Shown here: in pieces, positions 23,880 through 36,002 of the stretch
How the letters are laid out: each line of letters starts with the position of its first letter
How positions within the stretch are numbered: the stretch's first letter is position 1
Source of the DNA: Agrypnia vestita
Taxonomy: Eukaryota; Arthropoda; Insecta; Trichoptera; Phryganeidae
Length of the DNA: 64,000 bases
Reading direction: 5' to 3'
Assembly: GCA_016648135.1 (NCBI GenBank)
Contig: JADDOH010023630.1
Coordinates: 62,001-126,000 of the forward strand
Notes under the pieces: generated by a model
Database searches by the model: none
What the model saw: only the letters and a program-made list of their open reading frames with translations
What the model was told of the DNA's origin: nothing
Translations under genes and position numbers: made by a program

Positions 23880-24615
23880 TCTTTACTTCGCGATGAGTTC
23901 TCGAAATTTATCACTCGTTTATACTATGGAACACTATGGAACACCCTGGAAGTCAAAGGTCTCTCGTAATATCTGACTGGGCGGTTGTCGTGGAGTCTTG
24001 ATGGATCTAGAAGGCGGTGTCACCTACATAAAGGCTGGCGCACGCACGGCAGAGCGAGTTTATTGTTTTGACGTTTGACGTGCAACAAAGATATCAAGCG
24101 ACAATTCAGTGTGCGACCAGAGATAAAAAATCAAGCGGAGTACCTAACTAGCATCTGAAAATAAGTGCAACCACTTACGTGCGAATGTTGAACGGAATTT
24201 TCTAGAAAGTGACTGAAACAATAAAAACAGCATGAAAGAGTGCGAATTAAGAAACAGTATTTTTTTTAATTTGAATTGAAGATTACAATGCATGAAGATG
24301 TTTTACAAAGAAAAAGATTAAATCTTTTGAATAATATCTGCTCCATATCTATTAACCGCTTACAATGCGTTGTACGTTGGTTAAAGCCTATGAAATCATT
24401 ATTTTAAGTTTTTGCTAAAGAATATAGGTACTTTGTGTCTGCGAATAAGTCTATGCCAAGGGAATTCTCGTATTGCAGGAATAAGTTTATGATTCTACTG
24501 ATAATCGAATTTTTTGCGGTCTGAGTTTTATAGTATAATAAAAGAGTGAATAATATTCCTGAAACATTTGGTAACTTTAAATTATTTTCGTGTTTCATTT
24601 GCCTCCGACAGTGTT
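23880..24615 (+). promoter_or_regulatory. Heat-shock-type promoter and leader family, copy A
   Basis: The promoter side shares CTCTCGTAATAT with copy E. The leader carries a perfect three-unit heat-shock element GAAttTTCtaGAA at 24195-24207, then GTGCGAATTAAGAAACA, shared with copy B. About 330 bp of other sequence follows before the 3' box TTCATTTGCCTCCGACAG (24594-24611). A TATA-like ACATAAAG is near 24027. Transcription would run to the right; no coding sequence is identified. Confidence 0.6.
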
Positions 24616-25334
24616 TAAATTTTAAATAATAAAAATATTTCCTTGTACAAAATTAATATGAGAATATAAAAGGTAAATAATCTTCAGAACCCTTAAATTC
24701 CGTCTACTTATTGGAAATTATAAAATGTATATTTTGTCCATTTTTTGTATACATATTTTGTAAAATCAATATATTACCCGGTTAAAATAATTCCACCATA
24801 AACAGGGCAGACAAATATCACCCTCGAAACAAATTATCTCGAAAAGAATTCGAGAAGGTCAAATATTGTATGAGATAAATATACCCAATTTATTCCCTCG
24901 AAAAAGCTAATCATTATTGTCTGCTGGTATCGGAATATGCGTCAATAAATCCCGCAAAATACGCTATGATATATTATTATTTATTATGTTGGAGGAAGAT
25001 TAATAATATATGGGAGATTTTCAGGATAAATTTTCTGGACAGACTGATAAGGGTCGCTTGTACAGTTGGGGAATTCGGGAATTGTAGATGCACGAGACGG
25101 GGTGGGGAAGATTTATTAAGCCAATCTGAAAGGCTTCATAAAAAGGACATCGACGATAAAATACCTGAATGTGCGAGGGCGGTGAGGTAAAAAAATATTG
25201 CTTTGTCAAGAGGGATGTAAAGATAGATTGTTCTTCATGATTGGCCTTAGCCTCCTTTTTAAATCGTTCTATGAAAATAAAATAATAAATGGAACTTGTG
25301 TAAAATTTATGGTTTATTATTTAAAAATATTGAA

Positions 25335-25600
25335 AGTTTATTGTTACAATAAGAATATAGAGGTATCATGACTAGCTGCGAAATCTAAGAATACTATTTC
25401 GATACTATTTTAGATTTCAGATTTGAAACATGTATAAAATTTTCTAGATCAGTCGATGTCCTTACGATAGAATTGGTGAACATTACATTGTGTAGAGTGA
25501 TCACTCAAGCCAGCTCATACGGGTCGTATGCCCTGGGCCATCTTATAAAAAAAATCCATACACGTTTTCTGTATCATATAAATTGGTTCGTGTCAAAGCC
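25335..25600 (-). repeat. Dispersed repeat family A, copy 4
   Basis: Includes TAGAATTGGTGAACATTAC, GTGATCACTCAAGCCAGC and CATACACGTTTTCTGTA in the order of the other reverse-orientation copies. It directly abuts the LINE fragment that starts near 25600. Confidence 0.65.
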
Positions 25601-26090
25601 CATTCAGTTCTGGTAGCGACACCGATGTATGGAAGTGAAGCCTGGAGCTGGCAGAAGAGGAACGAAAGTATGTGACGTATGTGTAGCAAATCCATGTATG
25701 ATATAGTAAATAAGATATAAGAACGAATGTAAAGCTGATCGTAGCATAATTCATAGAATTAAAATAGGGTTGCTCAGGTGGTTTGGACATGTTGAGCGAA
25801 TGAATGAGGAAAGAATGGTAAAAAAGATAAAAGTCAATTGACCTGTGAAACACTGAAAGTGTTGACAGCGCCAGAAAGAGAGGGCGACCGCGGAAGACCG
25901 TGGAATGACCATATTAATCAGATACTGGAAGATGGTCCTGTTAGAAGCCTCAACAACCGTTGAACTTGCATGCGAAGATGTATGAATATGGATGAGGCGA
26001 GAGTTGTATGTCAGGACAGAAGATTATGGCGCTCTATTCTCTCTGCCTACCACCATGGGGAATGGCGTGATGGTAAATTAGTTAGTTGGT
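25600..26090 (+). pseudogene. LINE reverse transcriptase C-terminal fragment (family B), copy 2
   Basis: The longest family B copy. It begins VLVATPMYGSEAWSWQKRN, the block before the thumb region of LINE reverse transcriptases, and after a degraded stretch continues RWFGHVERMNEERMVKKI (about 25778-25831). Then come RGRPRKTWNDHINQILEDGP with frame changes, ACMRRCMNMDEARVVCQDRR and LWRSILSAYHHGEW, ending near the stop before GATGGTAAATTAGTTAG. Multiple frameshifts and stops make it non-functional. The tail with repeated GTTAG/GTAAG units is shared with the copies at 28.7 and 34.5 kb. Confidence 0.8.
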
Positions 26091-26409
26091 TCATGTCTGT
26101 GGGACTTCTATAATTTATCGTATTTAAATAATAATCTCGAAGTCGACGAATCCAGTAATTGTGTTCTCAAAACTAATAATAAATCATCATCATCATCTTC
26201 TCAATCACCTTTTCCTAGAAGGGTTGGGGGCCCAAAGATTCAACAAGTTGCTTCCATATTCCCCTGTCTTGCGCTACGACCGCATGAGTCAACCAGTCCA
26301 CACCCAATCTTTCTTCATACACATACATATAAAAAATGTTGTAAAAATAAAAATTGCTACGAAATAAGGTTGATTGGAAATAATTAAATCGATAACTTTC
26401 AATACATTT

Positions 26410-27457
26410 AGGCGATCGTCCGGCAGAGTGAGCAAATTTCACATTTTTTTCTCATATCTTCTCATTCGTTTTTATCACATTTTTGTATGGAAATATACAA
26501 TTTTTAAATTTATTCATCAGGTTGCATATATTTTAAATACAAATATCATGTTAAAAATACACAAATTAAATTATATAATTAATAATAAATTACCAAACCT
26601 ACAATGTTTTAAAAATGAAAAAAATTGCTCCACTTTGATGGCATTGTCTGAATGCCCTCGTGAGATTTCTTTTTCTTCAATAATATTACAAAATAAAAAA
26701 TTATACTAAAATTATCAAAATTATTGCACAATCTGTCAGGTTGTTTAATTCGAATTTATGTTTTCAAAAACACAGTTTTTAAAAAAAAAAATTCTGTCTT
26801 TTTTTCAACTCTTTTTACATTTTTGACAAACTTTTGTACTCCAAAGGTCAAAAGAATAGATATTATAATTTTGAAATAAAAGCAAAAAAATCTAAATCGT
26901 TGTCGATATTCCTGATTTTAGATATTCAATCAAGACGCAACGTTTTTATGACATAATTCGCAGTGCCTTGATTAAATAGCTAAAATGAAATTTTGAATAA
27001 GCTTTTGATTTTTTTGTATTAATTTTAATATAATGTTTATTCCTTTAATTTAGTCAAGAATTTTTTTTATCAAAAATAATATAAAAAAACAATGTTTTTT
27101 TAAACAAAAATTATGAGTAATCAAACTAACAGATTTTGAAATAATTATATTCAATTTGGGATAATCGTTTACTTTGTAGTATTATTGAAAATAAAAGACA
27201 TCTCACGAGACCACTTAGTCATGAACGGCCCACAAAGAGGAGCGATTTTCTTCATTTTTTAAACATGGAAGGTTTGGTAATTTATTAATTAATTATATAA
27301 TTTAGTTTGTATCATTTTAACAAGACATTTTTATTTAAAATATATATAATCTGATGAATTAATTTTAAAATGATATTTTACGACACAATAAAGTGATAAA
27401 AGTTGGAAGATGGGAGAAAAAAATGTAAAATTTGCTTCGTCTGCCGGATGATCGCCT
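26410..27457. mobile_element. 1.05-kb foldback element with arms of about 300 bp
   Basis: The two arms (about 26410-26715 and 27190-27457) are inverted, imperfect copies. The outer ends are AGGCGATCGTCCGGCAGA and, at the right, TCTGCCGGATGATCGCCT. Inside each arm the same order is kept: AAATTACCAAACC, AAAATGAA, CTCGTGAGAT, and TCAATAAT. The centre (about 470 bp) is very AT-rich with no coding frame. Ends are flanked by T runs; no unambiguous target duplication. A 111-codon frame at 26374-26709 lies within one arm and is not considered a gene. Confidence 0.85.
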
Positions 27458-28084
27458 TTCGTTTTTTCATAACACAGATTCAGTTAAATTGTGTAATTTA
27501 TTCATTTTTATATCAAATCATATTTTTTAATTCAATTTTATTCTGGTGCCAAAAATAAATATATAATATTCTACCATATCCGGAAATGTAATTTCCGGTT
27601 TAATAGAGACTGCTGTACATCCTGTCTATTGTAAAAAGCTAACACGGACCTTGGGTAAAGGTTGAGGGACGATAATATTCAGCGGAAAAGCCATTTTTAG
27701 AATAAGGTTAAAAACAGGAAATTGAAAAAAATATTAAAATATATTTTTTTAATAAATACCGTGTAATCGAATTATCTTGTTTGTTATTTTTATATTTAAG
27801 TTGATGTGTTTTCATTTCTAGGTATTTAAATATTTTTTATAGCTAATTGATCTAAAAAATTACGTAATTCCAAAAATTTATAACAAACTATCTTATGAAA
27901 CTAAATTAAATGAAAAAAAAAATATATATATAAAAATAATGAACAAAAAAGAATTATTTTTTAAAAATATTACAATGAGCTGTGAAATATGGTGATTACT
28001 TAAATTTAGTGTGTTCTTAAAATTATAACTAAATGGTAAAAAAAAATTACGTACAGAACCCCTCATAATATATCATCAGCGAGA

Positions 28085-28535
28085 ATAACATGGAAGCCTC
28101 TAGCGCTTTCTTCCACACTCTTGTATTACTTACAACCTTCGGGAGACATTTGGAATAGCCTAGAAGCGACGGGAACCTTCTCCTAAGCACTACAATAATC
28201 TAGGAGTTTCGAAAAACCAGTGTTTAGATATAAATAGTAAGGCTACGCCATAGCGAGAGAGTTTTCTTTGATATTTTTATCGGTGCGAAGTGAGCCGCGG
28301 GCGACGGCCGAGCCGGGCTAGTCGTGGAATTTCGGGGCGGTAGATATCGGGCGAAATAATCGATCGAGTTCATACCGATAGTGGCGAAATAAATAAGTAC
28401 GGCTTCTATGTGCGAGAATTGAATGTTATAACGAGTGTTAAATAAAGTATTATCCAGCGATAATAAAGAGTATATAAACAAGTGATAAATTGAGAAATAG
28501 TGTGAATTAAGAAATGGTGTATTCATTTTATTTGT
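28085..28535 (+). promoter_or_regulatory. Heat-shock-type promoter and leader family, copy G
   Basis: GAAccTTC at 28173-28180, a block CACTACAATAATCTAGGAG shared with copies E and F, and TATAAATA at 28229-28236. A CpG-rich early leader (GAGCCGCGGGCGACGG) is followed by an A-rich leader with GTTATAACGAGTG, TTATCCAGCGATAA and GTGTGAATTAAGAAATGG. Copies F and G are most alike. No open frame follows. Confidence 0.65.
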
Positions 28536-28715
28536 GTTAAATGCCTTTGTCCATTGAATTATTAATGGATCATTAGTAAATAAATTTCCACTTTATTTCC
28601 TGTTTTTTTTTTACCCACGAGCACTAGATCTTGTTTATTTATTTTAATTATTTATATTTATTCGGGAAAAAAACAGCTAATAATAATTAAGTAAATACAA
28701 AGAATGGGAAACATA

Positions 28716-28860
28716 AAAGCCTCGAGCTTGCATGCGAAGATGTATGAATGTAGACGAAGCGAAAGTTGTATGTCAGGACAGAAGAGTATGGCGCTCTATC
28801 CTCTCTGCCTACCCCCTCGGGGAAACGGCGTGATGGTAAGTAAGTAAGTAAGTAAGGAAA
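28716..28860 (+). pseudogene. LINE family B, last exon-like 3' end with (GTAA)n tail
   Basis: Reads RACMRRCMNVDEAKVVCQDR, RVWRSILSAYPLGETA and a stop in one frame (about 28727-28828), the extreme C-terminus of family B, then a (GTAA)n run at 28833-28857. The simple-repeat tail is likely the natural 3' end of this LINE. It is strongly 5' truncated. Confidence 0.75.
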
Positions 28861-28869
28861 CATAAAAGC

Positions 28870-30050
28870 CAATTATAGATTTTCACTGGAAGTTACAAAA
28901 TATTGTATATATATATACATACGTATATACAAAATTTCGTATATATAGTAAAATAAGTAAATAAAAATAAATAGTAAATAAAATAGGAAGAGTTAGGACG
29001 TTATATGCGGTGCAGGGATTCCGTTAGGATAAAGGATAGAAGAAGAAAAATAAGTTATCTAATGTGTTTGGTATTAACTAAATTTCTTAAATGTACTGTA
29101 CTCTTAATATTGTTGTAATTTGTTATTAAGTTAGTACTCTTTAAGAAATATATTCTTACGATGTGACAAAACCTGTTATAGTTAAATATAATTAGACGGT
29201 TAAAATGTCATAAATATCATAATTGGAATATTTACCGTCCTCAGAAGTGATAGACACGTAAGAATAATAAGTAGAATATGCGGTAGATTTTAATATATCA
29301 TAGAATTTATGAAAACAGAGAAAAGTATTTCATCGTTCAGAGAAAAGCATAGAAAAGGGATGTCTGCAAAATGTTAGATAAATTGTAAAAGACGTCTTAA
29401 GATTTCCCCAGATACATGACAGACACGTACATACCGTAGCATTTATTATATTAATGATGGTAAATTACTCGTTGCCACGTAACCAAGAAAATTAATATAA
29501 TATTTGAACATTAATAATACAACATTTTTAATCACTCAAGTCTTCTTTCGTAATTATTTTAATTTTAAAATAATATATTACAATTTAAATAGACATAAGT
29601 TAGAAGTTAGAAGAGAGAACAATTCTTTATATTTAAATTTATTATTTATTATTATTATTGAACATATATTTCAATATAAAATTATAACATATTCTAAATA
29701 TGATAAAAACAAGGAAAAAATGGCAAGCTCCCTAGGCAGTAAAAGCATGCTGGTATAAGGGGATATCATATACTATTCATATCAACTTATACGGAAGAAC
29801 TACAAACAATAAATTTAACGCCTAACACTTTAAATTATACATAAACATTAAATTTTTCAACATGAACTACTAATATACTGCCTCCTCTCCAACACAAGTT
29901 CTTTCAGTTTGAAGTTTTTTAAGTCTTTTGTAGAATTCAGCGGCTGTATAAAAGAATCCATGCCGTTCTATAGCTATTCTCGGTAGGTATATCCGTTTTT
30001 ATATGATCTCTCTTCTTATAACTATAAGCTGTCCTTATATGATACTTGCT
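28870..30050. other. No recognised feature
   Basis: AT-rich. Contains a palindromic TATATATATACATACG run near 28905-28945 and a pair-like GAAAAGCATAGAAAAGG stretch, nothing coding. Confidence 0.4.
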
Positions 30051-30054
30051 GTTC

Positions 30055-30411
30055 GTACCCGGCGTTGCTCGGGTTAAGGATTTAGTTAAAAATAAGTTTA
30101 TGGGGAGACACAAAGGTTTCATTGTTTCGATAAGTCTCTGATAAAAACAATGATTTCATTTAATATAGCTTTGGATGCATGGGATGTCCAGGAGGAAATG
30201 TATTCTGGTGGGATCTAAAGAATAAGTAGGTATGCACAATTTGACTCAGATCTGTCAAACGATGAAGATTTTATAGAAATACATCAGTAAGAAAGGGTGG
30301 GGTAAAGAGAGGATGGAGGAGGGAGGAAATTGCCTATGTCACCCGCCAGATCGTTTAGATTTGTATAGAGACAGCTAGACAGACAGACATTGAGTTTAAT
30401 AGGTATAGATT
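30055..30411 (+). repeat. Dispersed repeat family P1, copy 2
   Basis: Partner of 11468-11855: CGTACCCGGCGTTGCTCGGG start, AAAAATAAGTTTATGGGG, AGTCTCTGATAAAA, CTAAAGAATA, GTCAAACGA, and the AGACAGACATTGAGTTT end followed by GTATAGATT. Confidence 0.65.
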
Positions 30412-30765
30412 ATATATAATTGTTCTATTTTTATGAGATGTTATATAACGAAGATGTATATTTTGCTTCTAAAATACAATGACGCAATAATATGTAAAAA
30501 ATAAGATGCTATACATGTATTAGATCAGGTGTTATTTTTTTTACATTTAATAAAAACTTGGATCAAAGTTCAAATATTATAAATTCTTTAGTATTGCATA
30601 GTCCAAATGGAATAACTTAACATGACATAGATGGGATTATATCATTATATTAATTATTTGCAAATGTGTTTATTAGAAATGGTAGGTACTTGGGAATGTT
30701 AAGGAATATCATCAAATTTAAAAAATTTACATATTAATTTACAATTTTTCGTAAAATTTAATCGT

Positions 30766-31045
30766 AATGCTCGACGCGGCAGGGTTGTAAATCTGATAAA
30801 AAAATAGGAAAATCCGAAACCCTCAGGAAGGTCAAAAGGCAGAATGTTGAATTAAAATTGATTGCTTATTAATTAAAAATTTATTTGTTTTATTATATAT
30901 ATATATAAAAAATTTGGTGCTTGACGCGGCATGGCTGTATATCTGATAAAAAGAGGAAAATCTGATACGCTTAGGGAGGTCAAAAGAAAATGTACAATCA
31001 AAATTGATTGCTTATGAATTTAAAATTGATTTGTTTCGAAAATCG
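30766..31045. repeat. Tandem duplication of about 150 bp
   Basis: Unit 1 from about 30766 and unit 2 from about 30916 share CTCGACGCGGCAGGG / CTTGACGCGGCATGG, ATCTGATAAAAA, GGTCAAAAG, and AAAATTGATTGCTTAT. Non-coding. Confidence 0.8.
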
Positions 31046-31059
31046 TTAAACTAATGTTT

Positions 31060-34000
31060 GCTTTGATGAGAGGAACTCACACGAGAGCAACCACTACTGT
31101 GTAAAACAGGGAAAAAAGGGTACCTTTCTACAGTAAAGCATTCTCCCGGCAAGAGAAAGTACTGGGTTTGAGTGCTGGTTGCAAATAATTATTTTGTCGA
31201 TAATTATTTTTTCTGTGTAAGTGATTAATCTAATTTGTTTTGATTGCTATTATTTATTTAATAATGTTTTTAAATTTGGTGCTATTAAATGTATACAAAC
31301 ATTAATAAATAATATTATGATATTATGAATGTTATTCGCCCTAGAGTTATTTGGTATTTTTCTGGCTGCATTAGAATCAGGCTCCATTGTTAGCTTTAGA
31401 CCCCTAATCTGTGGGGCGGATGTATTTTGGGAGAAGGGAGTGGTGAAGAGAGGTGAGGAGGGGTGGGGTGCTGTCAGGGAGAAATGAAAAGCGTTTCAAC
31501 GATAGAGCGGGGACGTTAATCATATTATGCCGTGACGTCACTGCCCTGTGAAAATTACGAGGAGTATTATTGAAAAATATCAGTGTCAATGCTTCAAGCA
31601 AGAAATTTTATTGTCAAATTATTAGAATGTATTATAAAGCTGTGGACCTAGAGCGTGTTATTTGGGAATGCATCTAAGGTTTGACGAGCGGCGCGCTTGC
31701 TAGCGCCATTACCGCCATGAGGATAAATTCAAGCATCAATTTTTTCCAACAAAAAAACTCCAAGTAATAACGTTCTTCTTTTTTTTTGCGAATTTAGAAT
31801 GAATAATCAACACTTTTACATATTGTTAAGTAATTTACTTTTTTTTCATTAAAAAAATTCTCTTACACTTTCATAATGAAATCATCTCTAACATTGTTAA
31901 TCGCGAGTATAATTCAGCACCATGTGTCTAGTTACCTAATCTACCATTTCTGTTACACATCACACATATATTATACTCACACTCAATAAATACAATATAC
32001 GTCACTTGCCAACACGAGAATATGTCTCTTGACAGGTGGATATATTCTTCTATCTATCTATCTAAGCATACTATACTATCACACATAATCCGCTAAACAC
32101 CATAGCGCTTAACCATCCTTACAGATCTGATAGTTAAATAAACATATCAACCCTGCCCTTAACATGATCCACCCAGCCATTTAAGCATGTAATTTTTTCG
32201 CTAATAAGTGAAATACTAAATTAATATTTTAGCTACTCTCAATAAAATAATTTCATTAAAAAACGAAGAGTGGGAAACCAATTATGTACTGAAAACGATA
32301 AAGACATTAAAAAAAAGAAAATAAATAGGAAAAAAATTACATGCCAATTCAATCCAAAGTATAATTTTATTGATACTCTCTTGGATGCTAGAATAATAAA
32401 GAATAACATTATATTTCTCTCCCTTACCATATAAATGAAGAGATTATGGTTGTAAAATATAGAACTTAATGATATACATTGACCATATTTGTGAGAGTAT
32501 AATGAACGAATTAAATTATTATATTTATTATTTTTCTCTTTTAATACTTAAGTACTATTTTAAAGCCATTTAAGTCTGTAAAGCTATTTTTTCTCAATCA
32601 AAAGGCTTAAAAATCTATAAATTATTAGTATCTTCGAACGGGTATTGTCTAGTACCGTATGGTAAAGGTTAAATAAATATAAGACAATGTAATTTTCTCC
32701 TTTGTGACAGGAGGAGAACTTTGTTGCTCCTGGAAATCCAGTAAAACTCGTTGTCGGCTTCCAGATTGATTTACAGGTATTTTATGCGACAGTAGTTCGG
32801 TTATAATGTAAGATAATAGGAATAATGTTCATGTAGCGGCGGCTGCGTAGTAAGAAAGAGCCCAGATAGGCCAAAATGGCGCTTTTTGATTTATACCATT
32901 CACCCTCCCTCTCTCGTTCTCGCCTATTTCTCTCATTCCGATACGTTAGAGATAATGAGTTCTGCTAGAGTTTCTTTTTGTTATTTCAGTAATTTTATTA
33001 TTGTATAATATGAATAAAATTCAGTCAGAACAACAACAGAAATGTTCTTATTTGCTGTCCGAGCAACTCTTATTTTATCCCAAAATATGCAGATTTAGCA
33101 ACGGTATCCCAATACAGGAAATTAAGAAAATGCTGACGGCATATCTTTAATATCCGAATCGAGTAGTGTATTTTGATTCTATTCGAAGAAATTCAATTCA
33201 AATAAGCTGGGATATTAAACGCCTAGAATAAAAAATATACGTTAATGTTTTGTATTTAAATAATTTGTGTTTCGGTTGTTAAAAAAGTCATAGAAAAATA
33301 TAAAAATATTTTGTTTTGGAGTCACGTTTTTGTTTTATTATGATTTGAATACATTTAATGAAAAGCTTCACTATTTTTGTCTTGCAGAAAGATGCCCGTT
33401 GAGACAAAAAATTATAAAATAACGAACATAACGAACAGCACTTTTGTAAGCAAATAATAAGAATATTAATAGTATCAGCTAATTCATATTTTGTCCTTCA
33501 TTCTTGCAATATATTTTTTTCTTACGCAAATATATCCTATTTGCAATAAGGTGATTTTTTTTCTAATACTTATTTATAATTCGAAAATTTATCACAGCCT
33601 TCTTCACTCCACGGTTTAAAAGTAGTTCTAGGTACTTAATAATATCTATGTTACTTGCTAGTAATAATCTATGTTACTTGTTAGAAGTATTATCAGCACT
33701 ACACGGGTAGTTTAACAAAAATAATGTTATGATAAAAAATAAGAAAAAGAGGCATCCTTCCGAAAGGCTTTCCTTCTGGCCGACGTTTCGGATCTCATCG
33801 CAAGGTCCATCACCATGTCTAGTGCAAGTCTAAGTTAAAACTGCGATCAGCAAGCGTTATAATATCGAGCGATTTTTAAAGTTGTAACACTTGGGCACGC
33901 AACATTCTACGGTAAATACGTGACAATATAAAAAAAAAACTTAGCACGAGGTTAATTTATGTCTGCCAAAGAAGTAATCTGCAGGAAAGAAGTTTCACTT

Positions 34001-34430
34001 CAATAGTGCGCAACGCTAACCTCTCGAATATATTTTATAGAAACTTGTCGCGTTTAATTTTCTCTGCCAAGAGGACCGTGATTATTTAATAGATTAAAAC
34101 AATTTGTAATTTTCTTCTATACTTTAGAATAATTCATCCCTTAATTCAGGTTCTGATTGGGTCTTTTGTGAGGCTTCTCCGCGTCCCCGTGTTCCACTTC
34201 ACGCTGTTAATGAGCGCAGCCTCCGTCTGCCAAGCTAGCCTGGTTCCATTTATTCAGAAAGCACCACTTTTAGTCACGTGATTAATTCAAGAAGATCGGC
34301 CGAAGGTAACACCACGACCCCCGTCTTTAAAAATTGAAAAATATATATTTTTATTTTTAATTATTAAATGATAAAGTATTGCAGGCAAGTATTGAGCATT
34401 TTAAATTATGGCTTCAATGATTAAGAAATG
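31060..34430. other. About 3.4 kb without a supported gene
   Basis: AT-rich. Weak points of interest: a B-box-like GGGTTTGAGTGC at about 31157 without a foldable tRNA around it; CpG-richer patches at about 31680-31720 and 32825-32960; CCGACGTTTCGGATCTCATC at about 33780; and a GC-richer patch at 34160-34320. None supports a gene call. Confidence 0.4.
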
Positions 34431-34489
34431 AATTTTATTTGTACAGTGGAATGCAAGTACAGAGATCGAAGCGGAATGATGTGGATCGG

Positions 34490-34705
34490 TTCGGGAGATA
34501 AATTACAAATGAGAAGAAAGATATCAACACGTAAGTCTTGACGGCGCCAGAATGGAAAGGTTACCATGACAAGGCTAATCAGGTACTGGCAGATGGTTCT
34601 GTCAGGAGCCTCTGTAATAGCGCGAAAATGTTTGAATGTAGATTAGGTGAGAGACCCCTAAGAGAAACAGCGTGATGTTAAGTTAGTAAGTTAGGATATC
34701 TGGAA
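34490..34705 (+). pseudogene. LINE family B fragment, copy 4
   Basis: Nucleotide match to the 25.9-26.1 kb copy in order: GACGGCGCCAGAA, AAGGCTAATCAGGTACTGG, GATGGTTCTGTCAGGAGCCT, and a tail GTTAGTAAGTTAGG. The reading frame is lost. Confidence 0.6.
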
Positions 34706-34829
34706 GCACAACAAGGAGTGAAAAAAGGAGAACCTATCAGAAGATTGCCGACAAAATGGATGAATCTGGTAAATTCTGCCAGCAGTGTTTCAAGGTTTAT
34801 TCAAGATATATTATGGACGTCTCATAGAC

Positions 34830-35005
34830 AAGAAGCTATGTTTTTATATGGAAAAATAGGGATGGAAGTTTTTTTGAGCGTTCGTAGGGTTTACGACCTA
34901 TCGTACGGCTGGCATAAGTGACCACTTTATACAATGTAACGTTCACCATTTCCACCCATGAAAGCCTACCACATGTATCAAAATTTTGGAAATTGTATAT
35001 ATGTT
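34830..35005 (+). repeat. Dispersed repeat family A, copy 5
   Basis: GAAGCTATGTTTTTATATGG, TACGACCTATCG, CGGCTGGCATAAGTGACCAC and AACGTTCACCATTTCCACC, as in the 10.46 kb copy, its closest relative here. Confidence 0.7.
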
Positions 35006-35045
35006 TAACTCACACAACCTGTTTCGTATGTGAGTTATATTTTCA

Positions 35046-35489
35046 CTACCGCCACCTGTAGGCCAAAGCTTTTTCATTCCCATAATCTAATACAGATGTC
35101 ACTATATAAAATCTATATTTTGATTGGAGTTTAAAGCAATACCTTTTATATATGTACATGAAATACTTCCGAATTATTTCTAATTTTGACTCCTTTATGG
35201 ACCAATTTTTTAATATTTTCAATATATTTTGATTAATGATGCCCCCCTGGGGATAAAATTTAGTATTGTGTTCTTGAAAATTTTGGACATCCTTAAAATA
35301 TTCATCGTTTAAATTCATGCTACAGATATGTACGTAATAGATGGAATCGAATAATTTTAGCTGTGGTTGTACGTTGAAAACTTCAGTTTTTCGTTTCAGT
35401 AATAGTAAGTAATAGATAGAATCGAATAATTTTAGCTGTGGTTGTACGTTGAAAAATTCATTCAAAATTTTTCGTTTCAAACAGAGCAT
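35046..35489 (-). CDS. Unrecognised 147-codon open frame with an in-frame internal duplication
   Basis: One of the longest open frames in this AT-rich window apart from the LINE and the minisatellite. It holds a repeated FNVQPQLKLFDSIYY segment (about residues 13-27 and 38-52), caused by a 75-bp direct repeat (about 35335-35485) whose period is exactly 25 codons, so the frame survives. The rest (SMNLNDEYFKDVQNFQEHN..., LEIIRKYFMYIYKRY) matches no family I know; there is no signal peptide or clear membrane segment. No splice sites or promoter are evident. It may be chance. Confidence 0.2.
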   Translation of the reverse strand: MLCLKRKILNEFFNVQPQLKLFDSIYYLLLLKRKTEVFNVQPQLKLFDSIYYVHICSMNLNDEYFKDVQNFQEHNTKFYPQGGIINQNILKILKNWSIKESKLEIIRKYFMYIYKRYCFKLQSKYRFYIVTSVLDYGNEKALAYRWR

Positions 35490-36002
35490 TTATGAAAGGA
35501 TTTTTTTTTAAATTATCCGAAAATATAGAATAAATCAAATACGTCTACTCTTGGTAAAATAGACGGCGTGTCCGCTTAAAGGATAATGTAAATTTTTATA
35601 AACCAGACAACTCACTGAAAATATATTCACTTAGGTTGTTGAAATACGCATTTTAACAAATCACTGTTGCTCTTTTAAAATACCGTTGAAAAAGTTAAAA
35701 TTCAATTATCAACCTGAAAAATAAAGTAATTCGGTGGAAATTTAAAGTGTTATGTCTACATTAAACTTTAAGTATAGCCATTTGTAAGCCCAATGGTATC
35801 TGGGGCTGACATTTCGGACCAAATTGCCATTCGTCGTATATACAATATCCGGAGCTTTCTTTTGTTTTGTAAGGTAATGCTTCCACAAAACAAAGGCTGC
35901 CGCGCTTGAGTTACTGGCGAAGTATAAAAAGGTCGGTAATACAAAACATTTCTTGGCATTGGCATTGTATGAAACTGATGATGCAGATTTTACGTTTTTA
36001 TA

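Noticed and set aside
26374..26709. 111-codon plus-strand frame
   Set aside because: Lies almost wholly inside one arm of the foldback element and is AT-rich low-complexity sequence.
28224..28526. 100-codon minus-strand frame
   Set aside because: Antisense to the heat-shock-type leader copy G; no family resemblance.
31085..31200. tRNA-derived SINE head
   Set aside because: A B-box-like word is present but no A box at proper spacing and no stems.
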